Source: Panonychus citri (taxonomy: Eukaryota; Arthropoda; Arachnida; Trombidiformes; Tetranychidae). From it: a stretch of DNA of 64,000 bases. The position numbers and the translations under genes are program-made. The notes beneath the pieces were generated by a model, which did no database searches, was not told the origin of the DNA, and was given only the letters and a program-made list of their open reading frames with translations. Positions within the stretch are counted from its first letter, which is position 1. Each line of letters begins with the position of its first letter. Shown piece after piece: positions 16,137 through 31,114 of the stretch. The stretch spans positions 124,001 through 188,000 of the forward strand of contig NW_026515530.1 in the NCBI RefSeq assembly GCF_014898815.1. The letters run 5' to 3'.

Positions 16137-19100
16137 CTTTCAAAATTCATATTACAACCGGGAATTGAGAGCCAAGATAAAAATGATAATAAACATAATA
16201 CATAAATTATCATGGCCATGATTACGATAGACATTGAATTGGATTTTTATTTACAATCTGTGCTTTCATTGACTATTTAAATCGTTGAGTTAAAAGAAAA
16301 TGCTGACAATTAATTATGCAAATTGGTAGTCGTTGGAAATGTGCTTCGATAAATGGTGACAGATATGAGAAATTCCCAATAATTTTGATTGAATTTATTA
16401 TCCATTATCAATTTGATTTCTCGTATATTAGATGATATGATGGATGAGCAGAGAAAAAAGGAGAAATCAAATTTATTGAAATGAAAACACCCAGAAGGTT
16501 TAATACCTTGTGTGTCTTCAATGGAAGATAAATTTCTCTTCCTTTAAATTTATTTTTGGTTTCTTTTTATTCTACTCATCGATTACTCAGATGAACTTTA
16601 TCCCATGTTTTCAGAACTTTTTCTTGGTTGCTTTCATCATCTTTTCTAGTTTTTTCTTCTTCATCTTATAAAATAAATGAGATTCTGATCTTTTTGTCAT
16701 ATTGTTGAATTTGTTTCCATGATAATCCAACAGATTATCTCACTTCTGTTCAGAAACAAGGTAATATTATCCTGCTACTCATCATCATGATAATAAGTTT
16801 TCATCTCAGTGGATAACCAAAAAGAATCAGTGATTCATGATATCAGATAACATTGAAAATTGAAATTGAATTACAAGTAAGGTCAAAAACTGTTCTGTCT
16901 TTGAATTGGTCAATGTGTAGGTCATTGTATCAACAATATTCTTGTTGATAATGTGTAACATGAGAATAAGCGGGAAACTCATATTGTCAGATCTCAGAAT
17001 GAGTATAAAAAAACTAAAAGAGAAAATCATTTTTTATCTTCATTCATAATAATCTTTAAATATTTACCTTGAGGCTATGAAAAAAAGGTTCTAGGTTTCT
17101 TCTTCTTCCCCCTGGTAACAACAATTTCAATGGTTAATCTTTATCTCGTTAGATAATAATAGTTACCATCAATATCTATGGTAATCCACCTTCAACCTCT
17201 TCCTACCCACTTCCCCTTTGGGACAAAACAAACACAATCTATCAAAAAAGATTCATCGATCATTATCATTATTATTATCATAAATAATCAATAGTTTCAT
17301 GGGATATAATATCCAGTGAGTAGCCATGAACATAGAATGAAAATATTTCTGTTATCATGTTAAAAAGTTAAAGACGATAAAGGTAAGAATCTTGGTGAGA
17401 AAATATTTATCATGATAAGTTGAGAAACGAAAGAAACTTTCAGAGACAATGTTGAAGGTACATAAAGATTCAGGTAATCATGGAAACAGATGAAATCACA
17501 TGAGGATTTTATGTATTCACAACCATTGGCTTAAATATACTCAGTTATATATCACCGAGATAATATTAACCATTGTATTAATGTACCACTGTACTAGTCA
17601 TCAAGAATAATAGTGACCAGTCAGCAATACTATTCAGTTATTTAATGTAAAACAAATACGAACCAAAATTCAGAGTTAAAATTGAAATGTAAACTTTAAT
17701 ATAATCATCATGAAAATAATACAATCAACTTACGTTACTTTTTCAGAGTAATATCATTTTTAAAAGCTGAATTTTCAAAATAAACACAATTTTTTGTTTC
17801 TAAAATTCAAAAATATCTCATGAACAAACAACAGGATAGAAACAAAAAATATTACCTCAGTAATTGGTTATTCGTGAAAAATTTTACTCAGCATTTCATG
17901 ATAACCTTTCTTTTTGATAACTTATCATTATGATAACGATATTGATTGCAAAAAAGAAAAGAAAACGATTCAAATAATCATGGATAACTGTTTAATTACA
18001 TAGATGTTACTTATATTATAATATACATTTTTGTGCGAATATGGATTGTAAACATGATTATCTTTTAATTGAAGATCAACAATTTTCGTGATCAAATTAA
18101 TCTGTTGTAATCTATCAAATTTAAAGAGAAGAAGAAAAAAATTCCTAATCCATTGTTGGAAATTATTGTTCATTATCTAATCACGATTCTGATTTTCATG
18201 ATGAACAACAACACCACTCATTCATTCACTGAAGATAATTAAAGTCACGTGAGACCTTTAAATCATAATCCTCATCATAATTAATTAATTAGTTGAATAA
18301 GTGGAAGATTAAAAGGAAAACAGGATCACAATTGATTTTGCAAATAGGATTTCATTGAGAATTCAAATCAAATGCCATTTTTAATCATGTTTATGATTTA
18401 ATTAAAACATTAACCTCATCATGATAAACTGGTGATGATTAAGTAAATCATTATTGTAATAAAACAATGTTGAGTTGTTGAAGAAACAAAAAACAATAAA
18501 ATCTAAAACAATAAAAGGAGAAGAGAAAAGTTAAATGCTCTGAAAATGAACATTAATTGACAATGAGAACAATGAAATTCCCTGTGAACAAACAATTAAT
18601 AATGATGATATTGCATGTCATCAGTTGAAGATAATGATGATGAAGATGATAACATAAAATGGATTTCATTCATTATTAACAGGGTGGGAGGTGGGAGTGA
18701 GAAAGAGAGACAGGGAAGTAGAAAAAAAATCTCACTTCTATCGGTATCATTAGCATCATTATGATGAGCATTATAATCATAATTATCATGATGAGTTTAT
18801 GATGATCATGAAGAGGAGTCAAAAAAAATAACAATATCATGATAATTGTTCAATATAAAAAACTGTGAAAACTAAATTACCTTTTCTTTTCAACAAAGGT
18901 CAATTATCATGTTATTATATCAAGATGATTATTATATTTTCACAGTCAAGTTTCACCAGAATTCAGTGGTATTATTATCATGGTGGGAAAAGCTAAGGTA
19001 TACATACTATGGTGAATGTTATTCAATGCTAGAAGGGAATAAAAAGGAAAATCTCTTGCTGTGAACATTGTTAAAATGATATTATCTCATTATCCAAATG

Positions 19101-22100
19101 ATTATTGTGCAAACTATTTACCACTTAATTATCATGTTATCATTAGATGTTAATTGTTTAACAGTAAGGTGGAAGATCATTTTGTAGGTGTGAGAGTTTA
19201 AGTGAAAAAAGTTCTGAGCCTTGAATTGTAATATTTATCTCATTCTTTGTATTTATATTGATAAGATATTTACATTAATTTGTCATTAAGCTTAAGGGAT
19301 GATAATGATGATGATAATAAATCAAACGTTGTTATTAAATTCAAGTTTGTACAAGATTATAAGTTTTATCGTAATCATGTTTTTCTTGGTGATGCAAAAG
19401 TTTCAAACTTTTTCAACAGTTTTGATTCATTGATAATTCAGTGAACATTTATCATGATCATGGTTTTCAAATTCAGAATCATAAATATTTTAGCAATTTA
19501 TAATTTTCTATTAATAATAATAGTCTATATACTATTGCTATATTAATATGAAATGTTTATGGACTAGTTGATGAAAATGTTATTTTTTCAGTTAGATTAG
19601 TTACTTGGTGGTTAAGTGTTTCATTAATCAATTTGTTATCTCATGTTGATTTACTGATTTTTAATTATTGAACTGTCATGCCAAGTAAAAAATCAAGGGA
19701 TAGAAAGTGATAGGATATGCATGTAAAAACATTGTGCCTATCTGATTCTGAGTGAATGTATTTCCACAATTATTTACTATGTAAGTTTATTGTTTCGTGA
19801 GTTATATTAAGCATGTTGGTTAATTGTATCACTAAGTTGTCATTCCCATTGTAAACATTGTGTATCTTTTTTTTCTAGCTGATAAGGTGAGTGAGATGAG
19901 GTGGGTTAAGTATCTGTATGTTTATCGAGTAAAGTTATTTTTTATGTAGCATGTATATTATAGATATCTTCCAATGCCATACTCGCACAAACACTTGATG
20001 ATAATAAGAATGCAAAGGAAGCAGAAAAAACCAAGTCACTTGTATATTGTAAATCTAGTTTGATTCACTTTTTTCTACTAATATTATTGCAATAATAATA
20101 ATATCGATTTTTTATCTTCTTTCTCTCTTTTATCATTCGCATCTTCATCAGCAAACGTGTATGTCTGCATCTTTCTTTCTGTCTTCTTTTTGTTGAAGTT
20201 GAAGTGAATAAACTTTGAGTGACTGAATGACTGATTATATTCGAGTCAACAACATTGTTTGAGTAACAACTTATCAAGTAAAAAGACCAACATATTTCAA
20301 GAGTAGAATGAGAAGAGAGTATAACATTGAATGTATTTTAACCGAAAAAGAAGTGAAATATTACTCAATGTGTACACCAAATAAGGATATACATATGTAC
20401 ATAACATATACATACATTGCTTTTCACATCATTCGGTATGATGTAGTAGTAGTAGTAAAAGTAAAGGCCAAGGTCATACAGGTTATTTAGCGTAGAACAT
20501 ACTTGAAGGTCATTTGAAGGATTTTTGAAAATATCTGAATTACCTTGTATAAATTTCGTTCTTTACCTCTTAAACCTTTTCGTTGCTCCTTCATCTATCA
20601 CTCTCTCTCCTTTTCCTCAACCATCTTTTTGGGTAGTTCAGTTGGCACCTTATGGTGTTTAATTCAACCAACTATTATCATTCAAAATGCTCGTTTTATT
20701 CATTAAATGGCTTGGTTATTAGTAACATTTTTTGTTAAACTATTTCATTTACTAATTGTTGATTTAATAGTTTTGGTGATATAGTTTTCATGTAAAAGAT
20801 AAAAGTAAGAGGGAGAGGGAGACAAAACAATCGGTGCAGAAAGGACGGGAATAAGAACAGGTTTTACACGTTAATGTTGGTCTGAGTCATTGACAGAAAT
20901 TATTACAACAAAAGGGGGAAGAGAAAGTGGATTCTGGCCAGAGACAATGGGTTTACCCCTACTTATATCATAACATGTGACAGGAACGTATTCATTTGAA
21001 TCTTTATTCGTCAGATAATACTGAACAGTAATCTTAGAAAAGTGCATCCATGAGATAAAGAAAGAAAACTTCCGTGAATTACATTATCTATTGCAGAAAT
21101 TGTCGCACAAAGAGACCTCGATAGATAACAAGATTGTCTAAGGTTTAAAAGAGTATATTAAAAAGAGGTATGCAAAATAGTCCTTAGAATGTTACAGAAT
21201 AGAGAAAATTATGAAAATAGAAAACGATACAAAACTGGAGTTAAGAGTGAAAGGTAATAAGCAACAGAAGCAATTCACTAAGTCGGATTAAGCTTTGGAA
21301 ACCAATTATCTCTACCTGAAGGATTAGACAATATATACTGAATTATAATTATTAGTTAAGAAGAGATAATAAGAATGCTAATAATAGATGATGAATTCAT
21401 CATCTTTATGATGATAAGATATATTCAAGATGGATGATAAAGATACTGGAACAAAACATGGAAAGGAAACTATGTTATCGTATTTATTGTTACCAGAATA
21501 CTGTTGATAGAGATTATAAGAGTATTACCATAATCTTCAAGAATTATCAGTTTGCTTTTATTAAGATTAACTGATTGTATGAAACAAAATATTCCTTTTC
21601 TTCTTTTATAAACATTCTGTTATTGAGAATTAGGAAATTTTCATCATCAGAATATCAGGCATTCCTCTTGAAATTTTGTTTATCTTAAAATTTTATTTGG
21701 TGAAATGTTATCACAAGACGACATTTTCCTTATATAATACTATACGGATTGATCGGTGTTTATATTTGTCGTATTCAGAATATATTTCCAAGGAATATAT
21801 TGGTTTGCATCTCTCAACATTCTCAATTATGAATCAAAACCATACATGAGTCAATCATTCCTCCGTCTCGAATCTCTTCAATTCTGATTATGGTTAGATT
21901 TTTATGATAACAAATGATAAGTTTTGTTAAATTGCAAGTTATTAACATTAGAGATAAAATAGTGAGAGAGAAATGATTGAATGAAGAAGAGGAGATAACA
22001 AGAAGGATAAAAATAATCGGAAGAAATTGAACAGGAATAAGACATTGCCATAGAAAAAGGAAGTGAATTTTTCAACTTGATGGAAACTTTTCTGTTCTTT

Positions 22101-25100
22101 TTTTTCACATGATTATCATCATGATAGAAAACAGTGGTTAAGATGACATTCTAGGTCTCTATCTCTCCTTCTCTCTCCGGCTTTCTTTTTTTCTTACCAT
22201 CCTTATCTCCTCATCTTTATGTCTTGTTCATCTTCATTCCATTAGAATAATGTCAGTAGAGGAAAGCAAGTATTTCCTTTGGAAAGAAAGTGTCAATCTG
22301 AGTGACATTGAATGAACTAGAACATAACTTGAATCGGAAGATAGGGAAATGATAATAAAAGAAAAAATTCAAATTGAAGAACGGAGGATAAAATGCAACG
22401 AATACACAATAAAGAAAAGTCATGATTAAAAGCGAGTAAAGTCAAAAGGCTTTTCGCATTTCGAACTGATAGCTGATCCAATGATTCGATATGGTTGCGA
22501 GTTGCAATTCAAATAAAAAGTGTGTAAGGTCGGAAAACATTCACGTTGTAACATCTTACATTTACTTACTTTTGTAATGTAAAAATTGACTGTCTGATTG
22601 AAAGATACAGTAAATAGATACATGAATCTCCCATGAATGAGTTGAAAGTTGCAGTTAACTTATTATGGTGGTGGGAGTGAGAGTGGGAAACCATATAAAC
22701 AAAATCGTGAGGAATAATATAAACTGACTTCTTTTGGGTATTAATACAAACGTATGTAAACATTTACTTTTTAAGCAAATTCCCTTGTCAGAAACAATTC
22801 TCATGGTTACTTTTATTATTATTATTACATTACTTTATATTATGGACAAGTTAATGTTAAACAATGGTAGAAAACATTTGCTTCAGTCAAAGAATCAGCA
22901 TTTTATCATATTATCATTTCAATTGATAAAGTTAACAACATACTAATCAAAAGAGACACAGATATTGAAACATTCAGCTCAAGACATTTAGATAATAGAA
23001 TCAAGTTAATTTTTTTGTATCATCTTTTTCACCATTTTCATATACATTTACCATTATCATTGTTTATTAAAAGTATTACAATGTAACATTAGAACTAAAA
23101 GTTAATTGTTGACAGTCAACATTGAACATGGTCATTGTTTTTATCTAATACACTTTAACACAATTGGATTAACAATGGAAGAAAGTTTTACTCAAACAGT
23201 CTGTACAATAGTTTTTGTATATATTCATCTTGGAATGAGTTGAGAATCGGAAATGTAAGAAACTTTTTACCGAGTAAAATGTTATTTAACTTTATTTCTC
23301 TATCTACCTGGAAACAATGGTAATCATGAAACTCACTTGGATCCTTTTCTTGTATTCATGTTTGACTTTGAATGTTTACCAGTAAGAAAATTTTAACTTA
23401 ATTGTTTCAATTTTAATGATAATACAATTTTGTTTTACGATAACAATGTTAACTTGAAAATTTAAATTGAATCTTGTATAAAATGTAATAGATGAAAAGT
23501 AAACGTAAACTCAAACCAAGGGAAATATTTTCAATCCTCTGGTTACCTGAACATTTGTTGTCAAATGTAAACATTGTTAAGGGTATTCAGTTTCCAAAAG
23601 AAATGTTATTTTTGTAACACTCTAAATTCAATATTATCAACATTTAGCTCATCACTTTAGGTTTAAAGTAAAAAATATAAGGACATTTATGATAAATTCT
23701 TGAATTGAATTTTCAAGCATTCAGTTCTGCTTCTCATCAGAACTGAATTTTCCAGTAACTTAATGTGCTTTTAATGAGAATAATTCCCTTCAATATTTAC
23801 CATAGAGAAATAAATGATACTATTATTAGATATTTTTTTATTCTCTTTAGGATATCTAAGAAAAAAAAATTCACTTATTTTCATTGATAATCTAAACTCG
23901 ATCATTGGTATAAATATATATTCAAATATTTTATTTTCCCATGAACAATTTGTCACAAATCGAATGAGTTGATTCATCTCTTTGAATTGAATTGAATACC
24001 TTCTAATAAATTGATTCCTTTGAGCAAGAATTATGAAAAAAAAACATTCTTTCGGGTGAATTTTCATGTAGATTATTGATTCATAAACATCTTTTTTTAT
24101 TCTTCTTCGTTTTATCCAATTCATTCTTGTTTTTTTTTCTCTCTTTTGATGTAATATTATCATCATGATAATATTACAAAATTACAAGAATCCATGTTCA
24201 GTATGACTTAAATATCATTATTATGATATTAATATCTTCCCATGAACATCACCATGTAAAGATGGAACTAAACTTTTCCCTCTTTTTTCCATTTTTATCT
24301 GAAACCAAAGCTTCGATTCTTTCATGATAGAAAGTTCTGTAACTTTTTCATCATCTGTTAGAATCACAAATCATCAATCATGATTCTTGAGGATCGTAAT
24401 AATTTTCCAATGTTGTAGGTAACATTTAAGTTTCACTTTTTGTTTTAAAGTTAGAAAAACAAAATCGAAAATAAAATACTTAAAATCAATGAACATTGAC
24501 TGAGTTTTCATTGGACCAAATTGTTAACCCTCCTCAAGGCACATTGAATACCCACCGCATTCACCTTAACCTCCTCCTTTTCCTTTTCCTCTATTGGTAT
24601 TATATTATTCAAGCTCTTAAACTGAAGCTGAATGATTAAGTTTCCAAAGTAATTGATGATTCCCTTGATGATTGAAAGCAAGAAAACAACAATAGTTTCG
24701 AAATCAATTTAACGATAACATTAGACAAGGAGAATGTTAAACAATTATGTTTTCCACAAATTGAATGATAATCCCTTTTCTATAGATTGATGAATTTAAG
24801 ACTATCGGTTACGATGAAATTTTCAACTTACGAACAAAATTTGCATCCAGTTAATGATAAAAGTTATTTATTAGTTGAGAGAAAAGTTTGACATTGTTAT
24901 ATATTAGTAGTAGTAAAACTATTAACGAAAACAAACAGAATTTAGAACAATTAAATGATAAATTCATCATAAAGAAGACAAATGTCTAGATTTTTTTGAC
25001 AATTCTGACAAGAGAAATACTCACATGAATTCATTATGTCTCCATGAAGGTAAAGTTATAATTGGGAACAAACTAATTTGCCGAAGAAAACTCCAAGTTT

Positions 25101-26639
25101 ATATTAGTGTAATCAATAAATGATAGTCATGATATGCTAAGGAAAATGTTTTTAACACATATGATGTATATATTATATCATTAAATATATTCATCAAATT
25201 GTGAATTCTAATTGAAATTGGAGGATGAGGAAGAAGAAAAAAACTCTATGAAAAGTTGATTAATTTATGAAAAGAAGATGAAAAATGTTAACTAAGATCG
25301 TGGATGAAGATAAGGTGGATGATAATTATTGTCTAACAAAAGAAAAGGAAAAAGACAGAGAAAAGAAATGGTTAGAATGAGGGTATTCATTGTTTCTTGT
25401 GCCAAAAAATTTTCGAGATAAAATCTGTCTAAACCAGAGAGGTATCATTAATCTTGTACATCCACCTAATCGTTACTTTACAGAAGTGTGGTTAGTATGA
25501 GATAAAAGAGAGAAAGAGATAATGATGGAATAGAAAATCTTCCTTGTCTAACTTATCTTCAACATCATTACCATCAGAATATATATAAGAATCATAATTG
25601 TCGGTTATCATATTTTTCTGCTTCATCTTCATCCTTTCTAGTCAATGATTCCATGTTAATGTTTAAATATAATCATGAGATTTTCTATGATAATCTTAAT
25701 GAGAATCCACTGAATATCTGTGTTGATCAGTTACGTTGCATTTCCCTTAGACGATTTTGCAGACTTCCTTGTCTATACAAAAGTCTCACTGCAATAAGAT
25801 GTCAATGTGATTATTTTTTCTTTCAAAAATTCATATCCCAATATACTTAGTATTGTCAAAGAATTTGAACTTTTTCAGTTAAATAACATTTTCAATGATT
25901 TACCTACAAAATTCTGGAAAACTTATCGATATCTTGAGCTTCGTTATGTCACATATATTTGCATCATTGATAAGTTTTGTTTTCTTTTTCATCATAAATT
26001 ACATTTATTTCATCAGATGATAAATAATAGAACCATGAACTCATGATGATTGTGATTGAAATCTCAATTTGAATTGGAAAATTTGTTTTTATTATTTTCT
26101 TTTCTTTTCCATAAAGGAATACATTTTATTACATAGTTATGAACCTTTTCATGTTTACACATGATTCTTATCATGATATATTCATCATGATAATTTATAT
26201 ATCACCAGAAGATAATGTTTAATATTATTGATTTATTATTATCGTTATTATTGTTATATCAACATGTTGGTGAAGTAAAATGAGCAGACCTGGATTCATA
26301 TTCATTGGGTACATGATATGAATTGTTTTCTGTTTACTCATCGATTTCAATTCATCGTCATGAATGTAACCTCAAGGCTTATTCATCATGAATTTGTATT
26401 CCATGATCAATACAAATTCCAAAGATTGACAAACGAATAGAAAAGAATCTGAATTGCAGATGATGAAACGAAATTGATTTTCGGTTAATATTATATTGAA
26501 CTCTTATTCTTGGTAATCAATTAACTTTCAATCAATTGACATGATTAGAAGGCGATGTTGATCAACTATCATGAGTTGAATCAATTGTTGCTGAATTATC
26601 ATGATTCAGAGAATAAGTTTGGAATTCTATTCTAACATG

Positions 26640-26708
<69 letters not shown>

Positions 26709-26997
26709 ACTTCCTCTTTTCTTATTCTGATAATATTCCAACTTTTCATGTTACTATCGATTTACTTTCCAACTTATATTTCACTTTGTGCTCAATAAAC
26801 TCGATCCTTTCAAGTTCAGTATTTGATCATGATGATGATGATATTTGAAGATTATCATGAAAACACAACAACAATAGATGAGAACTGATTCCAAGTAACT
26901 GATTATTGATGAAGAAAATGATTTAAAGATATTGATAAAAAAGCTCAGAGTCAATACGATGGAAAATGAGATTAACGTACGATAAAAAGATAATCCT
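16137..26997. other. Non-coding host DNA
   Basis: About 10.9 kb of AT-rich sequence full of short TCATGAT/ATGATGAT words, with many stops in all frames. ORFs present are short and compositionally biased. I see no RNA gene or mobile-element terminus. A 27-nt near-palindrome lies at 24151-24177 and a TC microsatellite at 26643-26706. Confidence 0.5.
26643..26706. repeat. (TC)n microsatellite
   Basis: About 31 uninterrupted CT units. Confidence 0.95.
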
Positions 26998-27152
26998 TTA
27001 TTCAATAGAAAAGAAGCAAAATTTAATCCAATATGATCGGGGAATAATTTTTTCTCCGGATTCACTCATAATGTTATTCCTCTCCAGATGATCAACACCG
27101 AAATCAGTTGATTCCGTTGCCAGCAATTTGTAAACCTCTTTATCCGGTTCAC
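26998..27152 (-). CDS. Candidate second exon of a small secreted-protein gene
   Basis: On the minus strand an acceptor TTTCAG precedes a 155-nt open segment that starts in phase 1 and reads EPDKEVYKLLATESTDFGV then HLERNNIMSESGEK before a TAA at 26998. The codon mix is coding-like and unlike the flanks. Its phase fits the candidate first exon at 30961-31114. Together they would give about 102 residues. A donor inside the segment, near 27060, is also possible, so the C-terminus is uncertain. No family is recognised. Confidence 0.35.
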
Positions 27153-29665
27153 CTGAAACACTTGAGCTTTTTACATTTCATCAAGATTAATTGTCTATTA
27201 CCTTTAATCATATTCCAATTTCAAGAGATAGTTAATCAAGTTTTAATTACAAAATGATGATGATAAGTAAAAACCATGGCAACAGAATCAGAAAGAGATG
27301 AAAACTATCGTAGATATATTTTCATTTTCATGATGAAACTCAAGTTTTACCTGAAACTCAGATTAACATGCAACTATCAATTGTTTCAACTAGAATATAT
27401 TGTAACATTTACTGATTAATGATTAGCTGTTCCAATAACAATTATGTTAAGATTGGTTTGTTAATTAGCTCCGGTAATGAGATGATTAACTTTTTTAATT
27501 TTCTTCCACCTCACTCATGGTAATCTAAATGGGTGAAAAGTAAAAACAAAATCTAATCCAATATTGTGCGTTGAATTGGATTAATCCGCTTTCATTGAAT
27601 TAATTAACATTTATACATATGATAATTAAGAATATAATAAGGGAACAAACAAATTTAAACTGAATTAACTTTAATAATGATCAAGTTTAATCTTGACATT
27701 TAAACAATGAACAACCATTGAGGTTTTTGTGGTTTTTTTATAGTGAAAATTTCTGGACAGAAAAACTTGTTGACAATTAATATTGTTACTTTAATGTACT
27801 AGTTAATTATGGTGAGTTGTGAATACGGAAAAAAATAAGAGCTCGATTTGACTCGATTCCAAGGTATTTTGTCGAATAGAGTAAAAAAACAAAGTTTAAA
27901 AGTAAAGTTCTAATTGTCGAGTTTAGTTGGAGCATTTTGGTGATTTGCTCGAGTTCTAATCACATGTAAATTCACACATTGTCTCTGTGTATTTCTTAAC
28001 TAAACCATAAAGAAGAAAACAACAAAAAAAACCTGAAGCCTTTCAAACTACATAAATGTAACGGTAAATTTGAATCTAATTGCTTTAGGTTATTATTAGT
28101 TCTTGTTGCTGTTGGGTGGGAGGAGGGGGAGACGGAAGTTGATAAACTTTTTGTTCTATTTTCAATTTCTATGAAAATAGATTTGTAGAGAAGAGAAAGA
28201 GAGCGAATTGACAATGACAATTGACTGAAGAAAGACAATAGAATGTTCATTCCAGAGATTTAAAGCTTTCTGATTTTACTTCCGTTTCCTTGTCTAAGGA
28301 ATAGACCCCAAGTATCTTATTCATCCGCATCCAATTTAACTGTTTCTCCATCATTAGTAGTCAACAATTTAAATAATTTTGAGAATGGACTTCAAAAGAT
28401 GGACATTACATTCAAAAATAGCCGCTTCTCTATTTCTACCAAACTGATGATGTTAATGATTAGTTAATGATGATACAATTCAAATTGATAGTTCTAATAT
28501 TTTTCCTTGAGTAAACAGTTAGATAATTAAGTGGATCAATAATTCAATAACAATCATGTTAGCGTAAAGATGATAAACTATTGGTTCATTATCGTTACCA
28601 TTTATTATTATGATTAAACATTAAGTTCATTAATATTTGTCTCTCACCATCATTATCAAGAATCATGAGGAATCCATTAAATGTTCATTAAGATTAAAGT
28701 GAAAAATTCAACTGATTCAGAAAAGTTAAATAAACTAAGTATGATGAGCAGATAATTATGAATTTTAATTGTTCCTTGATCACTATTAATCATGAGGATG
28801 AATAAAGTTAAAGTTCGTTAATTGTTTGAAACAATTTCTTCATTTTAAATCGATAACTTTTCCCAAGTTCTAAGTTGGTTTTAGATCTTTATTACGTTGA
28901 TTTTAACCTAAGAGATTGATTGATAATGGTCATCTGAAAAATGACCATGAGGCAGTAAAAGCAATAGTTACAAAGGGTAATCCCAAAGAAATAGATTGAT
29001 GGAAAATCTCATAAACCGCAACCATGGAGATTAAGGCGACTGTGAATAGATTATGTTAATTTGTAAGTGAGAAAGAAAGTTTCATAATAATTAATCAGAA
29101 TCCGATTGTTATTATCGGCGAGAAAATTACATGATCGATTATTATACAATAATGTGATTAGCTGAAAACTCAAGTCATGATAATCGGTTGATTGATTCAT
29201 GAGAAGAGCTTTAATAATCAGTATATACAAACTGAAGATCTTTCAGGAGAAAGGAAAAAAAGTTCAAACTGGATTTGATAATCTATGAAATTTCATCAGG
29301 TTATCAAGTTCAAGATTCATTCTATTATAATTACTCAGTTTTCATGACAGAATTTTCTTATCAAGGTAACTCAATTTTGAAGAAACAAAAATTATCACAA
29401 CATATTCTCAATTCACAAGGCACGGGGATAGATTTTTAATGAAATGGGTGTGGTTAGAACTTTTTTATCAATCGAACCCTTTTGTCCTCATGATAAAGTT
29501 ACAAACAGATGATTGATCGTCATGATTACCATCATCATAATCATCAACAGTCTCATCATCATTTCATCTGCAACAGAAAAGCATAACACCCAAACCCTTT
29601 TTTTATCTTTATTCAAATTTTTTTCTTCTATCCCTTCGAGCATCTTTACATCTTCGGGTTGGTAT

Positions 29666-29707
<42 letters not shown>

Positions 29708-30960
29708 TCGATTAAACCTCATCAGCATCAGCATCTTCATCTCCATCATCATGTCACACTCATCATTGTCTTCTTTCATTCTTTTCTCTTTTTTTATCAT
29801 TCTCTTTTCTTCTGAACTTACCTACTTTCTATCTTCTTCATGCCAAGATAATCTCATCAAAGTGATTTCTATTCATCAAGCTTCTTAAATAATTCTCCTC
29901 CTTCATCTTCATCCTTATCAAGTCTAAACCTCAACATCTCTTTCTCATCATCTTTATCTCTTCATTTACAACTAATTACTTTGTCTTAGGAAGATGAAAG
30001 TTTTTTTTTCTTTGCTTCTTCTTAATTTAGTCTTTTCCTGTCAGCGGTAACTTGATATAACCTGATGAAGAAGAAGATGATGAAGATGATGATGGAGATG
30101 ATCAGGTTTGATGATGATGAAAGTGGATGAAGATGATAAAAAACCATTGACATCTTAATGTTATCAGGTTGATATTTAATAATATCTCAAACAAAGAGCA
30201 GTTTTTCATTGAGAAAACTTGGAAACCCTAAAAGTTTTTTTTTCGCAACGAAATATCTTCTTACTCGACTTCTTCTCAAAATCTTTTTCAAACTTTTTTT
30301 TTCTTAGTTCGAACGAAACTTTTTTCTATCTTTTATATCATATGTTCATGATTTCCATGGTGTAGTGATGAATCCTTTCAATGGGTTGAGTTAATTAAAT
30401 ATTAGACAAAAGGTCTTGATTATGATCGAAAAAGTTTCAACTCTACTCTGTCAGAACGATAATAACAATAGATCCAGAATCAGGGTAAGTTAATATGAAT
30501 GGAAAAGGAAATCGAGTAAATAAATAATATAATCTCGATAAATTTTTCCTTTTCTTTGCTTTTTATGTCTACGAGTAAGATAAAGTTCTGAATAAGTTCC
30601 GGTTTCGATTTTTTCTCCTCAAGATAATCCAGATATTCTGATAGACATTGAATATTGAAATGGATTGATGATAAAATATGATTCATGATGTTAATCTGAA
30701 TTATTAGTTTATATTATTATCATGACGACGAACGTAAATTGTGATAAATAAATAACATGTTCAGATTCATGGTGATATTAATGATTGTTGACATAATAAT
30801 ATTACAAATGAATGTTTAATCATGATTATCAACAATACACCAGAAAATGAAAATAAATGATCATCTTTGAGCTTTGAATCAATTTCCAGGGTGAAAACTT
30901 TTAATCTGAATATCTGATCAACATAAATGTAGATATTTAAATAGATATTGTAAAACTTAC
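27153..30960. other. Non-coding interval, possibly an intron of the small secreted-protein gene
   Basis: AT-rich with a TC microsatellite at 29672-29706 and several poly-T runs. No coding segment is supported. Confidence 0.4.
29672..29706. repeat. (TC)n microsatellite
   Basis: About 17 CT units. Confidence 0.95.
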
Positions 30961-31114
30961 CTGATTGTTGTGAAAATTGATTTAATTGCTGTTGATTTGA
31001 TTGGTATTGTTGGGCCTGTTGTATCACTTGACCCCTGCTGTTGACCATTATCATTGATAATGTTGAATAAAGTAAACACAGATAGTTGATTGAGTTGAAC
31101 AATTGAATTAACAT
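30961..31114 (-). CDS. Candidate first exon of a small secreted protein (signal peptide, Gln-rich)
   Basis: The ATG at 31114 starts 51 codons followed by a strong donor, CAG/GTAAGT. The first 25 residues are hydrophobic (MLIQLFNSINYLCLLYSTLS...), like a signal peptide. A Gln-rich stretch then runs to NQFSQQSG at the splice site. The exon ends in phase 1 and can join the acceptor at 27152 in frame. It lies 1.4 kb downstream of dpr on the same strand, so it could also be an alternative dpr-related exon, but it has no Ig features. The product class is unknown; a neuropeptide or other short secreted protein is only a guess. Confidence 0.4.

Noticed and set aside
23771..24166. 131-codon minus-strand ORF in intergenic DNA
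   Set aside because: Composition is Ile/Lys/Phe-rich as expected of AT-rich non-coding DNA, with no motif or splice support.
25653..26046. Two plus-strand ORFs with CVDQLRCISLRRFC- and LNNIFNDLPTKFWKTYRYL-type segments, faintly like an F-box/LRR relic
   Set aside because: The segments are in different frames, too diverged to assign, and lie in AT-rich DNA. There is not enough evidence to call a pseudogene.
29513..29815. ORFs across TC repeats such as 29513-29815, 26601-26798 and 36969-37272
   Set aside because: They are translations of microsatellites into Ser-Leu or Arg-Glu runs.
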